Shown piece after piece: positions 22,135-31,222 of a DNA stretch of 49,058 nt. Origin of the DNA: Phycisphaerae bacterium (GTDB taxonomy: Bacteria > Planctomycetota > Phycisphaerae > Phycisphaerales > SM1A02); contig VGXN01000007.1 of NCBI GenBank assembly GCA_016873335.1, positions 1-49,058 of the forward strand, written 5' to 3'. Position numbers and translations under genes: made by a program. The notes beneath the pieces were generated by a model. The model saw only the letters and a list, made by a program, of their open reading frames with translations. It was not told the origin of the DNA and did no database searches. The stretch's first letter is position 1. Every line of letters begins with the position of its first letter.

Positions 22135-24849
22135 ATGGAAGAGCGGACTCGGCGCAAGATGATCATCGCAGTGGCAGTCGCGCTCGCGGCGACGCTCGCC
22201 GTCGGCGCGTGGTTCATGGACCGCAATGTGGCGCCCACGCGTTCGTCGCGTGGCGTACCCGTGGAGGATCTGGTGGCGCCATCGCCGCTCACCGCAGAAG
22301 AGCGCGAGGCGGCGCGTGAACGCACCACGCCAAGCAGCAGCGTTCAACTTGAGCAGGGCGCGTGGGTGCAGGTCGCGGGGCCAGATGGGCGCCTTGCACA
22401 GCAGTACAGCGCGCGGAAACTGGATCCGGAGCCGGGCGCGTTTCTCTCGATGGATGGACCGCAGACGGTCTTTTTCCTCGATGATGGTCGCGTCGCCACA
22501 CTGCGCGCGGACTCCGGGCGGGTTCGTGTGCCCAACCGCGCGCTGGAGTCGGGCGTGTTCCGCGGCGATGTTGTGATTCGCATGTTCCGACCCGCGGCGG
22601 GAAAGCAGGTCGACCTGGCGAAGGATCACCCCTCGCTGATTCTCGAGTCGGAGGAACTGGACTTTGACCAGACACTCGGGACGATTCGCTGCCCGACGGC
22701 GTTTCGTCTGACGACCGATGTGCTGACGTTCGATGGTGAAGGGCTTGACCTGCTCCTCAGCAGTGATCGGCGCACCATTGAGCGTCTCGTGGTGGAGCGT
22801 CCGCTCGGTCCGATCGTGATCGACCGACAACGGCTCCCTGCATCACAGGCTTTGGGTGATGGTGCTGCGTCGTCGCGGCGCGGCGATGCGCCTCGCCTGC
22901 AGCGCGCGGCTGCACCGCTGCTTCGCCGCGCGCGCTGGGCACCGCTCCACGGACTGCCTGCACGCTTCCCGCAGCCTTCGTCGTCCGCGCAGGGCGCCGC
23001 GGAGGTGCCGTCGTTCTACAGGTTGGAACTGCACGATGCTGTGGAGGTGCTGCGGCAGTCGCCCAACGACCGCGCGTGGACGCGCGGCGATCTGCTCGTT
23101 GCGGTGTTTGCGCTCGAGAACGATCTCGTCAGCGGCAGCGTGGTGGATGCGCGCGGCGGTCGTGCGCCTCGCGTGATGCAGCGGGACGATTCGCTTCGGA
23201 CCGTGCGCGCGCAGCCCATCGGATGGCGCGGTCAACTGGCGCAGTGGGCGATGGCGGCGGCGATGCCGCGTGCGCGAGAGGACGATCTGGTCATTGTGCG
23301 ATTCAAGGGTCGACTCGAAATGCGACCGCTCGCTGCGGATGCCCCTCGACCGCCAGCGGCGGATGCGATGATCGTGGAGATCGATGGACAGCGCGTGGAA
23401 CTCGCGAATCAGGCGGGGCTCGCGCTGCGTGCGCGTTCCGTGGACATGGATGTCCGCAAGACTGCAGGCGGGCAGAGCGCGCCGCGCCAGTTGAAGGCCG
23501 AGGGCGGCGTGGAGGCGACCGATGCGCTGCAGACGCTTTGGTGCGATTCGCTCGATGTCGCGTTCACGGACATGCCCGCGGCGCCGCAAGGAGCCGCTGC
23601 GCAAGATCCTGTGTTGGGCGCAGTGGAGGCGTCGCAGGTCGATGCGGTGGGTGGCGTTCAGGTGCAGTTGAAGGATGGCGCACGGATCTTCGCGCAGACG
23701 CTCTCGGCGCAGCCGCCCGCTGCCACGGCGCAACTGCAGGGCCCCGGACTCAGCGTGGTGCGAGCGGGCATGCTGCTTGAGGGCATGCCGCAGGTGCAGG
23801 TCGCGGAGCGTGAGCGCGAGGTGAAGGCACTTGGTGGCGGACGCGCGCGGAATTGGAAGCAGTCGGTGTTCCCCGCGGATGCCCGCGGGAAGTTGGAGCC
23901 GCCGGCCGCGCCAACGCAGCGACCTGAACTGGATGCGAAGTGGAGTGGCGGGATGTCCTATCGAGATCGCGCCGCCGATGGCGCGCAACTCGAACTGACG
24001 GGTGATGTGCGGGTTCGCGCGGAGCCGCGTGCCGAGGAGTTCGATGCGCTGGACGGGCAGTCGGTCCTGCTGGAATTCGAGCCGGTGGTGAGCGGTGTTC
24101 GAAGCGGCGATGGCGAAACTCCTGCGGGCGCAGACATGCGTGTGCGCAGGTTGGTGACGGTGGGTGATGCGCGTTTGGAGAATCAGGTCTGGGCGAACGC
24201 CGCTCGCGCGGGTGCACCGCGGCTCTTCCAGCTGCGTTCACAGCGAGTGGAGTACGAGGCGCGCAGCAGCGAACTGTCCGTGCCGGGCGCTGGCACTGTG
24301 CTGGTGCATGTGCCGGCAGAACATGCAGGCGATGCTGCGGCACAAGCTCGGCAGCAGCGCGACAAGGGCATCGCTGGCGGCGGCGTTGAGGGAACAAGCC
24401 GTTTTCGCTGGGGCGGTTCGATGGATCTCAAGCGTGTGGTGGATCAGCGGTATCTGATGACGATGCAGGCGTCCGTCGAACTGGTACGCGCTGGCGACCG
24501 TCCTGATCAGGCGCTGACGATGACATGCGACCGACTGGAAGCATCGGTGCTGCGTGGCGAACAGACCTCCGGTACGGCGGAGACATTCTCACTCGGCGGC
24601 AGCATCGAAGTGCAGCGCATACGCGGCATCGGGCGCTGCTTCATCCGCACCCCCGAGTACGACATTGAGTGCGAGGAGTTCGATTACAACGTCGTCACGC
24701 AGGTGGCGGAACTGCGCAGTCGCGCAGGTCGTCTGGTGCAGGTGCTGCCGAAGGGACAGGGCGAGCCGCTCAAGGCGGCATCGATGCTCTGGGACATGCA
24801 GTCGGGGCGGATCCGAGTGCGCGCAGGATCCGGCGGCGCTGGTCTGTGA
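22135..24849 (+). CDS. LptC-like protein with OstA/LptA-like repeats, probable LPS transport scaffold
   Basis: A 904-residue protein with one N-terminal span (about 8-28) and an extracytoplasmic beta-rich body. Residues about 70-165 read like an LptC domain: alternating strands with Gly-Pro-Asp-Gly-Arg, Phe-Phe-Leu-Asp-Asp-Gly-Arg-Val-Ala-Thr-Leu and Phe-Arg-Gly-Asp-Val-Val-Ile. Further OstA/LptA-like stretches recur (about 170-220, 430-530, 600-660, 780-890), for example Leu-Glu-Leu-Thr-Gly-Asp-Val-Arg-Val and Tyr-Asp-Ile-Glu-Cys-Glu-Glu-Phe-Asp-Tyr. LptC and LptA together carry lipopolysaccharide from the inner membrane across the periplasm. Separate LptC (about 190 residues) and LptA (about 180) are much shorter, so this is an enlarged or fused form. 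No LptB/LptF/LptG is adjacent. The assignment rests on reading pattern, not a search. Confidence 0.7.
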   Translation: MEERTRRKMIIAVAVALAATLAVGAWFMDRNVAPTRSSRGVPVEDLVAPSPLTAEEREAARERTTPSSSVQLEQGAWVQVAGPDGRLAQQYSARKLDPEPGAFLSMDGPQTVFFLDDGRVATLRADSGRVRVPNRALESGVFRGDVVIRMFRPAAGKQVDLAKDHPSLILESEELDFDQTLGTIRCPTAFRLTTDVLTFDGEGLDLLLSSDRRTIERLVVERPLGPIVIDRQRLPASQALGDGAASSRRGDAPRLQRAAAPLLRRARWAPLHGLPARFPQPSSSAQGAAEVPSFYRLELHDAVEVLRQSPNDRAWTRGDLLVAVFALENDLVSGSVVDARGGRAPRVMQRDDSLRTVRAQPIGWRGQLAQWAMAAAMPRAREDDLVIVRFKGRLEMRPLAADAPRPPAADAMIVEIDGQRVELANQAGLALRARSVDMDVRKTAGGQSAPRQLKAEGGVEATDALQTLWCDSLDVAFTDMPAAPQGAAAQDPVLGAVEASQVDAVGGVQVQLKDGARIFAQTLSAQPPAATAQLQGPGLSVVRAGMLLEGMPQVQVAEREREVKALGGGRARNWKQSVFPADARGKLEPPAAPTQRPELDAKWSGGMSYRDRAADGAQLELTGDVRVRAEPRAEEFDALDGQSVLLEFEPVVSGVRSGDGETPAGADMRVRRLVTVGDARLENQVWANAARAGAPRLFQLRSQRVEYEARSSELSVPGAGTVLVHVPAEHAGDAAAQARQQRDKGIAGGGVEGTSRFRWGGSMDLKRVVDQRYLMTMQASVELVRAGDRPDQALTMTCDRLEASVLRGEQTSGTAETFSLGGSIEVQRIRGIGRCFIRTPEYDIECEEFDYNVVTQVAELRSRAGRLVQVLPKGQGEPLKAASMLWDMQSGRIRVRAGSGGAGL

Positions 24850-24860
24850 ACGCGACGCGT

Positions 24861-25643
24861 TCAGATGCGGTCGCGGATTGTCCAAAGGTCGGGGAAGAGC
24901 GGGCGGAAGAGCGTGGACCGAAGGTACGCAACCCCGCTTGAACCGCCCGTGCCGACTTTGGTGCCGATGGTTCGTTCGACCATCTTCACGTGGCGATAGC
25001 GCCACTCTTGAATGCCCTCATCGAAGTCCACCAGGAGTTCGCAGATCACGCGGTCATCGGGGTGGTGGTGGTAGACCTCGAGCAGCACGCCCTGAAGCGC
25101 CTCGTTTGGTTCTGGAAGCGCGGTCAGCTTCGCATCGATCAGTTCCGGTGGAACTGCGTGCCCATCGGCGCGCAGACGCATGAGAAAGGACTGCCAGAGT
25201 GTGCGCCCCTCGAGCCGCGAGGCGAGCGCCGTGCGCTCGGGACCGCCTTCGGGGTAGCGAGCAAGCGCCGCCGGATTTCGGTTTCCCAGAATGAACTCGA
25301 ACTCGCGGAACTGCACCGATTGAAAGCCGCTCGCGTTGGCGAGGAGAGAACGGAACGATTCGAATCCGATCGGGCTCATCGTCTCGAGCACATCGATCTG
25401 GCCGACCATCGTCTTGAGGATGGTGAGCATGCGGCGCAGCGTGGCATGCGCGGCGGGATCGTCGTTCCGCTCGAGTGCCTGCTGGAGATGGAGGACTTCG
25501 TGGATCTGCTGCTTGAACCAGAGTTCGTAGACCTGGTGGATGATGATGAAGAGCGTCTCGTCGTGCTCGCGTCCACCGGAGAGCGGATGCTGCAGCGACA
25601 GGAGTTCAGGAACGCGCAGGTATTGGCCGTAGGTCAGCGTCAC
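24861..25643 (-). CDS. kynA: Tryptophan 2,3-dioxygenase
   Basis: A 260-residue heme TDO, which opens the indole ring of tryptophan to N-formylkynurenine, the first step of the kynurenine pathway. Motifs: His36 in Phe-Ile-Ile-Ile-His-Gln-Val-Tyr-Glu-Leu-Trp-Phe-Lys, Arg113 in Gln-Phe-Arg-Glu-Phe-Glu for the substrate carboxylate, and the proximal heme ligand His218 in Tyr-Arg-His-Val-Lys-Met-Val-Glu-Arg-Thr-Ile-Gly, followed by Thr-Gly-Gly-Ser-Ser-Gly. The start is GTG at 25643. It follows the carotenoid desaturase by 15 bases on the same strand, so they are probably co-transcribed; no other kynurenine-pathway gene is visible in the window. Confidence 0.97.
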   Translation of the reverse strand: MTLTYGQYLRVPELLSLQHPLSGGREHDETLFIIIHQVYELWFKQQIHEVLHLQQALERNDDPAAHATLRRMLTILKTMVGQIDVLETMSPIGFESFRSLLANASGFQSVQFREFEFILGNRNPAALARYPEGGPERTALASRLEGRTLWQSFLMRLRADGHAVPPELIDAKLTALPEPNEALQGVLLEVYHHHPDDRVICELLVDFDEGIQEWRYRHVKMVERTIGTKVGTGGSSGVAYLRSTLFRPLFPDLWTIRDRI

Positions 25644-25658
25644 GCCGCCGAGGATAGG

Positions 25659-27299
25659 TCAGCGGGCTGCCGCGAGTGGGGGAACGCCGCCGCGAGCACG
25701 GTCGGTCCTGTCTGCCGCGAGGGGCGACAACGAGGGCAGCGCTTCAGGAACTGGCGCATCGAAGGGATGCACCCGCCCATCGAGTTGGCAGATGTGACGC
25801 GATGTGATCGTCGACGAAAGGAAGATCACGGGCAGACCCGACCCGGGGTGCGTGGCGCCGCCCACGAAGTGCAATCCAGGCAACTTCGGATGGGTGTGAG
25901 GTATGCGCTTGTGGAGCATCTGTCCGAAGTTGTGCGCGAGGTTGAAGGTGGCGCCGTGGTTGATCCGCTCGCGTTGCCAATCGAGCGGGGTGATGAGGAT
26001 CTCCTGCTCGATGCGGCTTCGGATATCGCGGATTCCACACGGACCCTCGAGTTGCCGCAGCGCATCCTCACGCAGGCGCGGGCGCTCACGATCCCAGTCG
26101 ATGCTGCACTGGCGCGGATCGTTGTTGGTCACGGGCAGCAGCACATAGAGGGCACTGTTTCCAGCGGGCGCGAGCGTCGGATCGAGCGCGGAGGGATTGT
26201 GGACATACGTCGAAGGATCTTCACTGAGCCGCCCGAGTTGCGAGATGTCTCGGAAGGTCTCCTCGTAACGCCCCGACATGTAGATGGTGTGGTGGGGCAG
26301 GTCGATCGCCCCGCGCACGCCGAGATACATCATGAAGGTCGAGCAGGAGTAGCGGCGCGCATCGATCGCCGCATCGGTTTCGCGTCCGCGCAGTTCCTGC
26401 GGAATCAGGTTCTTCATTGCCCATGTGCCGTCCGCATTGACGACCACTCGGTCGTGGCGGCGCAGCGTTCCACCGATCTGCACGCCGACGACGGTTTGAC
26501 CATCGAACGCGATGGCGTCCACAGGGGAATTCGTTTCGATGCGCACTCCCATCCGCGTGCACGCATCCGCCATCGCACTCATGAGGCGGTTGCAGCCGCC
26601 TTCGGGATGCCAAATGCCGTACTCGTATTCGATGAAGGGCAGAATGCTGAAGAGGCTTGGGCACTCGTAGGGGCTCATGCCGAGGTACTTCGCTTGGAAG
26701 CAGAGCGCCAGACGAGTCCGGCGATCATGGAAAGTCTTGCTGAGGCATTGATGGATCGACTCCCACGGGCGCACATAGGGCGCAGCGGCGATCCCCTCGG
26801 GCGACATGAGATCAAGCAGCGATTGAACGCGCTGCTTCAGGACGGGCGTGAGGCGCGCGAGCTTTCGGCGGTTCTCATCCATGAAACGTTGGAACGCGGC
26901 ACCGTCGCGTGGGTCGATGCGCGAGAGTCTCTCCGCCATGGTCCCGACATCTTGTGTGGTGTCGAGCACCGTCGGTGCGCCATCACGATTGCCGATGATG
27001 AGGCGGTACATCGGGTCGAGCCGCCGCAGCGATGCGAAATCCCCGAGCCGAAAACCGCATGCCGCGAAGATCTCCTCGAGCACATAGGGCATGAGGAAGA
27101 ATGTGGGACCGCAGTCGAAGGAGTACGGGCCGGCGGTCAGGCGCCTCGAGCGTCCGCCCACAACGGCTTGCGCTTCGTACACGGTGACTTCGAATCCCGC
27201 GGCTGCAAGTTGCATCGCCGCCGCGAGACCACCCGGTCCTGCGCCAATGACGCCGATCGACTTGCTGCCGCTTCCTGCATGTGAGGAGTGTTGAATCAT
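25659..27299 (-). CDS. CrtI/CrtN-family carotenoid desaturase 1
   Basis: A 546-residue FAD-dependent phytoene/dehydrosqualene desaturase-family oxidoreductase. The dinucleotide motif Gly-Ala-Gly-Pro-Gly-Gly is at 19-24, with Glu42 ending the second strand and Gly-Gly-Arg after it. The family's Ser-Ala-Leu-Asp-Pro-Thr-Leu-Ala-Pro block and C-terminal FAD block (Leu-His-Phe-Val-Gly-Gly-Ala-Thr-His-Pro-Gly-Ser-Gly) are present. It probably introduces double bonds in a C30 or C40 precursor at the membrane. Start: ATG 27299 just before the FAD fold; ATG 27344 would add 15 residues but overlaps a likely promoter of the divergent gene. The C-terminal 40 residues are a Pro/Arg/Ala-rich tail. Confidence 0.9.
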   Translation of the reverse strand: MIQHSSHAGSGSKSIGVIGAGPGGLAAAMQLAAAGFEVTVYEAQAVVGGRSRRLTAGPYSFDCGPTFFLMPYVLEEIFAACGFRLGDFASLRRLDPMYRLIIGNRDGAPTVLDTTQDVGTMAERLSRIDPRDGAAFQRFMDENRRKLARLTPVLKQRVQSLLDLMSPEGIAAAPYVRPWESIHQCLSKTFHDRRTRLALCFQAKYLGMSPYECPSLFSILPFIEYEYGIWHPEGGCNRLMSAMADACTRMGVRIETNSPVDAIAFDGQTVVGVQIGGTLRRHDRVVVNADGTWAMKNLIPQELRGRETDAAIDARRYSCSTFMMYLGVRGAIDLPHHTIYMSGRYEETFRDISQLGRLSEDPSTYVHNPSALDPTLAPAGNSALYVLLPVTNNDPRQCSIDWDRERPRLREDALRQLEGPCGIRDIRSRIEQEILITPLDWQRERINHGATFNLAHNFGQMLHKRIPHTHPKLPGLHFVGGATHPGSGLPVIFLSSTITSRHICQLDGRVHPFDAPVPEALPSLSPLAADRTDRARGGVPPLAAAR

Positions 27300-27314
27300 G
27301 AATGCTGCTTGCTC

Positions 27315-27344
27315 TGAACGTTTCTCGGGTGCGGGTTCTATCAT
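27315..27344 (+). promoter_or_regulatory. Candidate promoter for the aldehyde dehydrogenase gene
   Basis: TATCAT (27339-27344, 5 of 6 to TATAAT) preceded at 18 bases by TGAACG. The predicted transcript would start only about 8-11 bases before the ATG, consistent with the absence of a Shine-Dalgarno and a very short leader. It sits inside the divergent gap between the two carotenoid genes. Confidence 0.4.
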
Positions 27345-27358
27345 GAACGGTAGGCGAC

Positions 27359-28792
27359 ATGATGGAAGGTGTTCTCGAAAATGGCTCTCCCAACCGTGCG
27401 GCACACGGGACTCACGTCCCACTGCGCGCATTCGAGCAGCCGAGGGGCGCGGAGTGGGCAGTCCCGACGGGCGGTTGGGAGTTGGACGATCGGCTGGGGT
27501 GGCTTGCCGGGTTTTCCGCCGCGGTCGAGGCGCATGCGGACGAACTCGTCGACGCTGTGTGTGCGGACTGCGGCAAGAGTTCATGGGAGGCATTTGCGGC
27601 GGACATCTTGCCGTTGCTCGCGTGCGCGCGCTGGACGGCGTCCAACGCGCGGCGCGTTCTCGCAAGCCGACCTGTGCGCGGGAAGCCGTGGTGGTTGGTG
27701 GGGCAGCGGCACTGGACGGATCGCGTGCCGCTTGGTTCGGTCGCGCTGATCGCGACGTGGAACTACCCCGTGCAGCTTCTTGGCATCCAACTGGTGCAGG
27801 CAATCGTCGCGGGCAATCGGGTGACCGTCAAGCCATCGGAACATTCGCCGCGTTCACAGGGACTGCTGCTGCGACTCGCGGCGGATGGGTTGCCGCCGAA
27901 TGTGCTTCGGCGTACGCCAGCCACTCGCGAGGCAGGCGCGCATCTGCTCGCGCGCGAGTCCTTCGATCACATCGTCTTCACGGGGTCCACGGAAGTCGGG
28001 CGGCAGATTGCGGCCAGTTGTGCGGCGTCGCTCACGCCAACCACGCTCGAACTCTCCGGTTGCGACAGCGCCATCGTGCTCCGAGGTGCTGATCTTGCGC
28101 TTGCCGCGCGCACGATTTGGCAGGCGCTTTCGATGAACGCGGGTCAGACCTGCATGGCGCCGCGCCGCATCCTCGTTGATGCGGCCGTGCAGCGGGCGTT
28201 CCTCGCTGCATTGGCGCCATTCGTGGCGGGTGCCTCGGCGTGTGCGCTGATCTCGGAGGGCGCCGCGCGTCAGGTGGATGCTTGCGTTCGGGAAGCGGTC
28301 GCTTCGGGTGGACACTCACTCAGCGGCGTCGTGGAAGCGCCCGTCGGGCGTCGGATGCGCCCGGCGGTCGTGAGCGGCTGTTCGCCGCAGTGCAAGCTCG
28401 CACGCGGCGATCACTTCGGTCCAGCCGCGGCTGTGCTTGCGGCGAGCGGACTCGATGCGCTCGTGGCACTGCACCGCTCGTTCCCGCAGCACCTGGCGGT
28501 GTCGATCTTTGCGGCGCCTCAGCAGGTGCACGCGATCGCACGCGACCGCGCACTCGTGGCATCGCTCGGCGCAGGGTTCGTGACCTTCAACGATGCGGTT
28601 CTGCCGACCGTTCATCCGGGAACCTCGATCCGTGGAAGAGGTCTCAGCGGATGGGGTGCCTCGCGCGGCGAAGACGGGCTGATCGCGATGACGCGGACGG
28701 TGACCGTGTCGCAAACGAGCGTCTCTCGGCGGATTCCAGCAGGGGAGCCACAGGGGCTTACGCGGCGGCTGCTGAGGGCTATGCTTCGTTGA
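27359..28792 (+). CDS. Aldehyde dehydrogenase, probable carotenoid aldehyde oxidation
   Basis: A 477-residue NAD(P)-dependent aldehyde dehydrogenase. Catalytic and cofactor residues are all present: Trp134-Asn135 (oxyanion Asn), Lys158 in Val-Lys-Pro-Ser-Glu, Phe-Thr-Gly-Ser-Thr-Glu-Val-Gly (207-214), the general base Glu231 in Leu-Glu-Leu-Ser-Gly, and nucleophile Cys265 in Gly-Gln-Thr-Cys. The start is one of two adjacent ATGs (27359, 27362). Placed between two carotenoid desaturases, it likely converts a terminal carotenoid aldehyde to the carboxylic acid, as the AldH enzyme does in staphyloxanthin synthesis; that role is inferred from neighbours. Fatty or other aldehydes remain possible substrates. 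Confidence 0.92.
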   Translation: MMEGVLENGSPNRAAHGTHVPLRAFEQPRGAEWAVPTGGWELDDRLGWLAGFSAAVEAHADELVDAVCADCGKSSWEAFAADILPLLACARWTASNARRVLASRPVRGKPWWLVGQRHWTDRVPLGSVALIATWNYPVQLLGIQLVQAIVAGNRVTVKPSEHSPRSQGLLLRLAADGLPPNVLRRTPATREAGAHLLARESFDHIVFTGSTEVGRQIAASCAASLTPTTLELSGCDSAIVLRGADLALAARTIWQALSMNAGQTCMAPRRILVDAAVQRAFLAALAPFVAGASACALISEGAARQVDACVREAVASGGHSLSGVVEAPVGRRMRPAVVSGCSPQCKLARGDHFGPAAAVLAASGLDALVALHRSFPQHLAVSIFAAPQQVHAIARDRALVASLGAGFVTFNDAVLPTVHPGTSIRGRGLSGWGASRGEDGLIAMTRTVTVSQTSVSRRIPAGEPQGLTRRLLRAMLR

Positions 28793-28823
28793 CCGAGTGG
28801 TTCTGTACGCACGGTTCGCTGCC

Positions 28824-30428
28824 ATGATCCAACGCGCGCCATCGTCGACACAGCCATCCGCCATCGTCATCGGAGGTGGACTCGGCGGACTCTCGTCCGC
28901 CGTTGAACTGTCGACCCACGGCGTCGCGGTCACCGTGGTGGAACGCAACCTGCATCTCGGCGGCAAGATGAATGTGCTCGATGAGTCGGGGTTCCAGTTC
29001 GACATGGGGCCGACGATCCTCACGCTGCCGCAGGTGGTCCGCGGGATCATCACCCGATCGGGTCGCCGCGTCGAGGATTACATCGAACTCGTGCGGCTCG
29101 ATCCGCAGTGGCGATGTTTCTTCGAGGACGGCACGATCATCGACCTGCGCGATGGCGTCGACGAGATGGCCGCAGCGATGGACCGACAGTTCCCAGGGCG
29201 CGGCGTGGGTCAAGGGTGGCGCGATTTCCTCGCGTACAGCCGTCGCATGTTCAGCCTGAGTGAACGGGTGTTCTTCTTCAAGGATTTGCAGGGCGTCTCG
29301 GATCTCATGCGAAAGCCGCCGACCAACGACCTTGGTCTGCTTCGTGACGTGCTCGGCATGCGGATGCATGCGACCGTTGCGGGCACGGTGCACAAGCATG
29401 TGCATGAGCCGCACCTCGCGCAGGTGTGCGAGCACTTCCTGCAGTACGTCGGCTCAAGCCCGTTCCTTGCGCCTGCGATCCTCTCGCTGATCGCGGCGGC
29501 GCAAGTGGATCACGGCTGTTGGTACTCGATGGGTGGAACGCGCTCGGTGGCTCGCGCGCTCGAGCGCATTCTTGGCGAGCAGGGTGCGCGCATTCGCACG
29601 GGCGTTGGTGTGCGTCGGATCCTCGAAGAAGGCGGACGCGCGTGCGGCGTCGAACTCGACACGGGGGAGGTGCTGCGCGCGGATGTCGTCGTGTCGAACT
29701 GCGATGTGCAGCGCACATACCGCGACCTGCTGGGCAGCGACGGAGCGCGGCGCGAGCAGACGGCGATCGCATCGTCGTACCAGCCCGCATGCAGCGGCTT
29801 CGTGCTGTATCTCGGGCTCAAGCGTCAGTACGACCACCTGCGTCATCACGACTTCCTCTTCAGTGCGAACTCCGCGCAAGAGTTCGACGACATCTACGCC
29901 AAGGGCATTCCCGCCCGCGATCCGACGATCTACCTGTGCGTGCCGAGCCGCACCGATGCCGCGCAGGCACCTGTCGGCTGCGAATCGCTCTACGCGCTGA
30001 TCCACACGCCGTTCCTCCGCGCGGGGCAGCGGTGGGAGGGTGTGGGCGGCATCGCGGAGCAGTATCGACCGGTGATCATCGAGAAACTCAAGCGCTTTGG
30101 CATGCCCGACCTCGAGCAACAGATCGCCGTCGAGCGTCACCTCACGCCGCAGTCGATTGAACGCATGTACAACGCGGAGGGCGGAGCGATCTACGGACTC
30201 GCCTCGCACGGTCGGCTTCGGGGCGGGTTCAAGCCTCGCAACCGAAGCCGTGTGCTCCAGAACCTGTACATCGCAGGCGGCAGTGCGAATCCTGGTCCTG
30301 GCGTCCCGATGGTGTTGATGAGCGGGGTCACTGCGGCACGCAGCGCGTGTGAGGATCTGTCGATCCCGCTGCAAGGTTCCGTGCAGGCGGGCAACGAATC
30401 ATGGCGTCCCGCGATGGTCACGAACTGA
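28824..30428 (+). CDS. CrtI/CrtN/CrtP-family carotenoid desaturase or oxidase 2
   Basis: A 534-residue FAD oxidoreductase of the phytoene desaturase family and a distant paralogue of the gene at 25659. Gly-Gly-Gly-Leu-Gly-Gly is at 17-22, Glu40 closes the Rossmann motif, and the C-terminus carries Asn-Leu-Tyr-Ile-Ala-Gly-Gly-Ser-Ala-Asn-Pro-Gly-Pro-Gly-Val-Pro. In C30 pathways two such enzymes act in series: one desaturates (CrtN), the other oxidises a terminal methyl (CrtP). Which is which cannot be told by eye. The start is ATG 28824; a GTG at 28797 would add nine residues. It begins 31 bases after the aldehyde dehydrogenase and overlaps the acyltransferase start by 28 bases. Confidence 0.91.
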   Translation: MIQRAPSSTQPSAIVIGGGLGGLSSAVELSTHGVAVTVVERNLHLGGKMNVLDESGFQFDMGPTILTLPQVVRGIITRSGRRVEDYIELVRLDPQWRCFFEDGTIIDLRDGVDEMAAAMDRQFPGRGVGQGWRDFLAYSRRMFSLSERVFFFKDLQGVSDLMRKPPTNDLGLLRDVLGMRMHATVAGTVHKHVHEPHLAQVCEHFLQYVGSSPFLAPAILSLIAAAQVDHGCWYSMGGTRSVARALERILGEQGARIRTGVGVRRILEEGGRACGVELDTGEVLRADVVVSNCDVQRTYRDLLGSDGARREQTAIASSYQPACSGFVLYLGLKRQYDHLRHHDFLFSANSAQEFDDIYAKGIPARDPTIYLCVPSRTDAAQAPVGCESLYALIHTPFLRAGQRWEGVGGIAEQYRPVIIEKLKRFGMPDLEQQIAVERHLTPQSIERMYNAEGGAIYGLASHGRLRGGFKPRNRSRVLQNLYIAGGSANPGPGVPMVLMSGVTAARSACEDLSIPLQGSVQAGNESWRPAMVTN

Positions 30429-31222
30429 TCCTCGAAGATCGATGGAACCCGCGCGTCCTGCGAGGCTTCCAGTGGTATGTGCGTCGCCTGCTGCGCAAAC
30501 GGTTCTTCGCAGTGCGCACCTCGCGCAGTGGACTGCCCAGCGCTGACGTGTGGCGTTCTCACGAGGGGCCGCTGCTGCTGCTGCTGAACCACTCGTCCTG
30601 GTGGGATCCGATCCTGCTGGCGTTCCTGCAGGGTGTGTGGTGCCCTGATCGCCGCGTGCTGGCGGCGATGGACCGCGTGCAACTCGAGCGATTCACCATC
30701 TTCCGCCGCATGGGGGTCTTTGGCATCGATCCGGATGATCCCGCGAGCCTGCCTGCAATGGTCGATCATGTGCACCAGACGGTGATGCGCGAACCGCGGA
30801 GCCTGGTCATGCTGACGCCGCAGGGTCGATTCACGGATGTGCGGGAACCGATGCGTCTGCGGCCTGGCGCTGCGGCGGTCGCGGCCCGGCTGCCGAATGT
30901 GCGCGCCGTATCGCTGTCGCTCGAGTATCCGTTTTGGCTCGATGCGAAGCCCGAAGTCCTGCTGCGATTCTGTGATGTGCACTCGCCAGAGGTTTCGTCC
31001 ACTGCCGCATGGCAGCGAACACTGACGGCAGCCATGCAGGCGAACGCCGATGCGCTCGCCGCGGAGTCGATCGCGCGCGATCCGATGCGCTTCGACACGA
31101 TCGTCGGCGGCGGCGCCGCGCAGGTGAACCCCTTCTACGACGCGTGGCTTCGCCTGACGGGTCGGGGGACCGCCATCGACGAGTCTGGTCGCGCTCATCG
31201 CGGCAGGGGCGGCGCGTCATGA
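30401..31222 (+). CDS. PlsC-type acyltransferase, probably carotenoid- or glycolipid-specific
   Basis: A 273-residue acyltransferase of the PlsC/LPLAT fold. The catalytic His-x4-Asp is His64-Ser-Ser-Trp-Trp-Asp69, preceded by Asn63; the second block Thr-Pro-Gln-Gly-Arg-Phe (about 154-159) stands where the family has a Pro-Glu-Gly-Thr-Arg-like motif. No convincing membrane span is seen apart from a hydrophobic Leu-rich stretch before the His motif. The gene overlaps the end of the desaturase (30401-30428) and its stop overlaps the glycosyltransferase ATG (ATGA, 31219-31222), so all three are coupled. By analogy with staphyloxanthin, it could acylate a glycosylated carotenoid; general phospholipid synthesis is the alternative. 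Confidence 0.85.
   Translation: MASRDGHELILEDRWNPRVLRGFQWYVRRLLRKRFFAVRTSRSGLPSADVWRSHEGPLLLLLNHSSWWDPILLAFLQGVWCPDRRVLAAMDRVQLERFTIFRRMGVFGIDPDDPASLPAMVDHVHQTVMREPRSLVMLTPQGRFTDVREPMRLRPGAAAVAARLPNVRAVSLSLEYPFWLDAKPEVLLRFCDVHSPEVSSTAAWQRTLTAAMQANADALAAESIARDPMRFDTIVGGGAAQVNPFYDAWLRLTGRGTAIDESGRAHRGRGGAS

Noticed and set aside
24990..27284. Plus-strand open frame of 764 codons
   Set aside because: It runs antisense across kynA and the carotenoid desaturase, both with full catalytic motifs; the frame reflects high-GC codon bias.
27300..27344. Upstream ATG (27344) as start of carotenoid desaturase 1
   Set aside because: It adds 15 residues unlike the family, has no Shine-Dalgarno and would sit in the -10 box of the divergent gene; ATG 27299 is closer to the FAD fold.
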